Part shown: positions 61,032-64,000 of the stretch, piece after piece
Position numbering within the stretch: the first letter of the stretch is position 1
How the letters are laid out: each line of letters starts with the position of its first letter
NCBI GenBank assembly: GCA_934045905.1
Contig: OW203773.1
Coordinates: 15,115,246-15,179,245, forward strand
Source of the DNA: Leuctra nigra
Lineage: Eukaryota > Arthropoda > Insecta > Plecoptera > Leuctridae
DNA: 64,000 nucleotides
Direction of reading: 5' to 3'
Notes under the pieces: model-generated
Seen by the model: only the letters and a program-made list of their open reading frames with translations
Told to the model about the DNA's origin: nothing
The model's database searches: none
Program-made: the position numbers and the translations under genes

Positions 61032-61928
61032 CTCTAGTAGGTGATCCTTCATTTCACTGATATTGATAAACAAGCATTACGGGATGACCAACAGTCTTAC
61101 CAATTCGTTCCGATTGCTCTTTTTATTTTGCCAATGCCAAGAAGGTAGCCTACTCCACTAAATACATGGAAACGTATGAATCATAACTTCGCTAGTATTT
61201 GCAAGGAAATGACATGCCTATACTATCTGTCTGGATGAGAGCAACTGTATAATTAGATCCTAGGGAATTATTCCAAGCGCATTCAAGGTCAATCCTTATG
61301 CCGGCGATACTATTTATTTTTGGAGCGAATGCATTTCTTATTTTGTTTACTTTCTAATAACTTTCCAAATAAAATGCAATTGCCTATTGATAATTAATAA
61401 GCATTCTTCCTCATAACGATATTCGCGCTATTTGAACCCCCCAAAAAAGGGTAAGTGGGTACCTTATTTTGAATGGACTCCCGACTCTATAGCTAATTTA
61501 TATGACTAATTTTTTCCTGTTTTGTTTTTATAACAATTGCACTTTTTGTTGTAGGATCTCAATTAGCGTTTAATCTTATCTTCGATCTTGTTCTTAATTA
61601 GATTATGTTGTTTTTAAGTGGTTGGGGTACTTGCGACACCCACCATCTGCTTCAAAAGAGATTAACTTTGAAAATAAATAATGTGTCCAGACTGACATAT
61701 TGTAATTTAAGTACATAATTAGTCTTTACAGTTCCAGTTTGGCGTGAAATCAATCGGAAACGGAGAGCCAGTGATTTTTTAAAAATCAACAAAAATACTA
61801 AATTCGACAAAAACTATACGAGGTTCCCAACAAATTGGCACTTTGTAAATAATTATTAATTGGGAGATAAATTTTGTTTCGCGATTCAAATTTTCTGTTG
61901 ATACATCGACATTATTACGATTATTTTA

Positions 61929-62351
61929 TAACCCCATAAAAAACTCTCCGTGTAAAAATACCAGCCAAGTCTCTTCAACTATAAAAAAATAGTAGACATC
62001 TAAAAATTCAGCACTGAAAAGTAGTGATATCAAAAAATGGGCCAATTTAATTTAAAAAACCAAAATATACTTGGCGCATCGTATAAATAGTATAAATAGT
62101 AATAGTAAATAGTAATAAATAGTAAGAAGCACAGTCAAAAATTAAATGTACCTAAACCTATATTAATATACCTAAAATGCCCTTAAAAACGATGCGCCAA
62201 GTATATTTTGGTTTTTAAAATTAAGTTTTGACTTGGCCCATTTTTTGATATCACTACTTTTCAGTGATGAATTTTTAGATTTCTTCTATTTTTTTTATAG
62301 TTGAAGAGACTTCGCTGGTATTTTTACACGGAGTGTTTTTTTATGGGGATA
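61929..62351. repeat. Fold-back element, arms ~160 bp
   Basis: The left arm (61929-62090: AACCCCATAAAAAACTCTCC to TATACTTGGCGCATCGT) is inverted at 62190-62351. The 100-bp centre contains AATAGTAAATAGTAAT repeats. Confidence 0.85.
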
Positions 62352-62389
62352 GCACTTTTTTTTAGTTTATTTACACAACTTGTAACACA

Positions 62390-62990
62390 TATCGAAGCAA
62401 CAATGAATAATCCCTTTAAAAAAATACGCCATTTCCAAATTGGTTACTAAGAAAAATTGTGTTTGATGCTAAACATAAGTTTAAAGTATCATGAAGAATT
62501 GCGAAAGCATCGTTCCAATTGGTCCAGCCGTTTACGAGTTATGGCGTCACTTTCAAAATGGCGGCTGAAATTACTGCCACCTAGAATTTTTTTCTATAAA
62601 TGTTTTGTATCATTATATAAGCAAACTGAATAATGTAGTTATTGTAGTAAGAGGTGATTAAAGTCTAATTCTTTATTTTTATTACGTCATTTCCGGATTC
62701 GCTGAAAGTATATTTCTTCTTTAACTTTTGATATTCCATATAGATGACCGTCTGAATCATTTGGCGCTAGTTTCATTCCGATCGGTCTAGCCGTTTTTGA
62801 GATATGACGTCACTTCCGGTTTCAAAATGGCGACTTCCGGTTGGTTTTATAAAAAGGCACATCAGACGCCAAAAGTGCACATGTCGTAAAAATTTCAGGT
62901 CGATCGGTTCAGCCGTTTAGGCTGTGGCGGTGATAGCGACGTTTCCTGATATCATCTTCATATAATCATCATCATCATCATCATCAGATA
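62390..62990 (+). repeat. TE-like region with three GATCGGT..AGCCGTTT phrases
   Basis: Phrases GGTCCAGCCGTTTACGAG (62521), TCGGTCTAGCCGTTTTTGAG (62783) and TCGGTTCAGCCGTTTAGG (62903) follow one another, the first two with a nearby GACGTCAC or GGCGTCAC and AAAATGGCG. A CAT/ATC microsatellite lies at 62967-62985. Resembles internal parts of insect Helitron-like repeats, also seen in ATTTCAGATCGATCGG of the family above. Confidence 0.45.
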
Positions 62991-63776
62991 CCTTTTAAAA
63001 AGGGTGTAATTTAACTGTTTTCACGGCCCTCTAGCCCACAAATGGCATAACCTATTGTTCCCAAATTTGGTATATGGGGTGGGGTGGGCCATAGCTCGAA
63101 ACTAAGATATTTCGCAACAATGTGATATTTTCCATTTTTAAGATCCAGTATGCCGAAATGCCATGTTGTTGCTTACAGTAAATGTGTTTGGTCTGCTCCT
63201 CAGTTTATTAGGCATTTACGGTATGTTGAGTGACTGTGAGTGTACGGTACGACTTGGCTGGGTGGAGCGACTGCTCCACTAGATTCGTACCAAGAAAAAA
63301 TCTCGGATGTAGAATGTAGTAGGCAGACAAAAATATTTTTTTAAATAGTTTGCTTAATAATATATACTATTGCAATTGTACGGTGGTGTATATTTTGGCC
63401 AATGAATGTTGCTCCATTTTACAGAATATTGTGGGTATACTTAACGTGGTACTACCTTTACTACATGAAAGTAAATAGTTAGAGAATGAGAGGTAGGTAC
63501 TTGAATCTGTACTCTCAAAACAAGATATCGGCACACGATTAGGTAATCGAATTAAGTATGTAAGCGTGACTCCACTTATCACAAATAACAGTTGTAGATA
63601 TTATCTACCAAGAAGTAGGCATTATGTAAAACCCGTTATGACTCACGTCTGATAAGCTATGTAACCTGATAGTGCATTATAACAGTCAGTTATTTGTATT
63701 TATAATCTCTATTTTAAAAGTTGCACTGCTCCAGAGATGGGTCAAGTTGGCTCAGGCATGAACTTGTACAGATTGA

Positions 63777-64000
63777 GGTGTATCCTCTCATGAATACAAT
63801 ACCAGACACAAGTATCTCATTGACGTTGATAAACATAAAACAGCACTGTTTGAGAAGGGACTGCGCTACAGCGGAGCCAAACTGTTTAATATACTCCCAA
63901 ACCACATTAGAGATCTACCATTAACTCAATTCAAATTTGCAATTAAAAGATACCTCCTGAACAATAGTTTTTATTCGATTGACGAATTCGCTGAAAAAGG
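63777..64000 (+). pseudogene. Reverse-transcriptase C-terminal remnant (Jockey/CR1-like)
   Basis: The frame reads EYNTRHKYLIDVDKHK, ALFEKGLRYSGAKLFNILPN, IRDLP and NSFYSIDEF. This is the usual C-terminal end of Jockey/CR1-type reverse transcriptases (YNTR, KG..YSG.K.FN.LP.., FYS..EF). A stop at 63774 and a change of frame upstream show decay. The element runs off the right edge. Confidence 0.78.

Larger units (their letters stand above)
56921..63776. other. Long desaturase intron with MITEs and SINE pieces
   Basis: No His-box exon of the desaturase found. Between the elements listed separately the DNA is AT-rich, with T-rich tracts at 58610-58870 and no recognisable gene. Confidence 0.5.

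Overview
The window reads as an AT-rich, transposon-loaded piece of an insect nuclear genome. The evidence is spliced genes with GT..AG introns, AATAAA signals, a tRNA-derived SINE, non-LTR retrotransposon sequence, Helitron-like, hAT-like and PIF-like DNA elements, and many fold-back repeats. No bacterial operon signals are present. The order cannot be fixed from sequence alone; a hemipteran is a guess from the general look of the repeats.

Four host genes can be built, all on the + strand. (1) 2962-12738 is a three-exon gene for a roughly 2285-residue disordered Ser/Pro-rich protein. It carries a 93-bp coding minisatellite with about 16 copies of a 31-residue unit, and a roughly 1.5-kb 3' UTR follows. 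(2) 31202-44748 is a five-exon tetraspanin of 248 residues with the CCG motif. Its 7.2-kb first intron is packed with transposons, including a Helitron-like element that itself contains a non-LTR retrotransposon. (3) About 49661-51763 is an eight-finger C2H2 zinc-finger protein. A hAT-like element lies exactly on its 3' splice site and a second starts 15 bases after its stop codon. (4) 55731 onward holds the first two exons of a sphingolipid delta-4 desaturase (DEGS1 / ifc family); the remaining exons lie beyond the window.

Layout: 1-2946 repeats and unassigned DNA; 2947-14230 disordered-protein gene and 3' UTR; 14230-31200 a 17-kb gene-poor stretch with nested transposons, a 2.86-kb inverted repeat and a dense cluster of bZIP-type palindromes; 31200-45030 tetraspanin; 45050-47995 a 2.9-kb segment bracketed by inverted arrays of 44-bp palindromes; 48000-52470 SINEs and the zinc-finger gene; 53598-54921 a chimeric Helitron-like element; 55480-64000 desaturase 5' part with MITEs, SINE pieces and, at the edge, the C-terminal remnant of another reverse transcriptase.

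The genes show no sign of working together. The main interest is how the mobile elements are built and nested. A paralogous empty site defines one Helitron-like insertion. Two unrelated 1.3-kb elements sit at the same 9-bp site in two copies of one older repeat. One hAT-like element duplicated the splice acceptor it hit.
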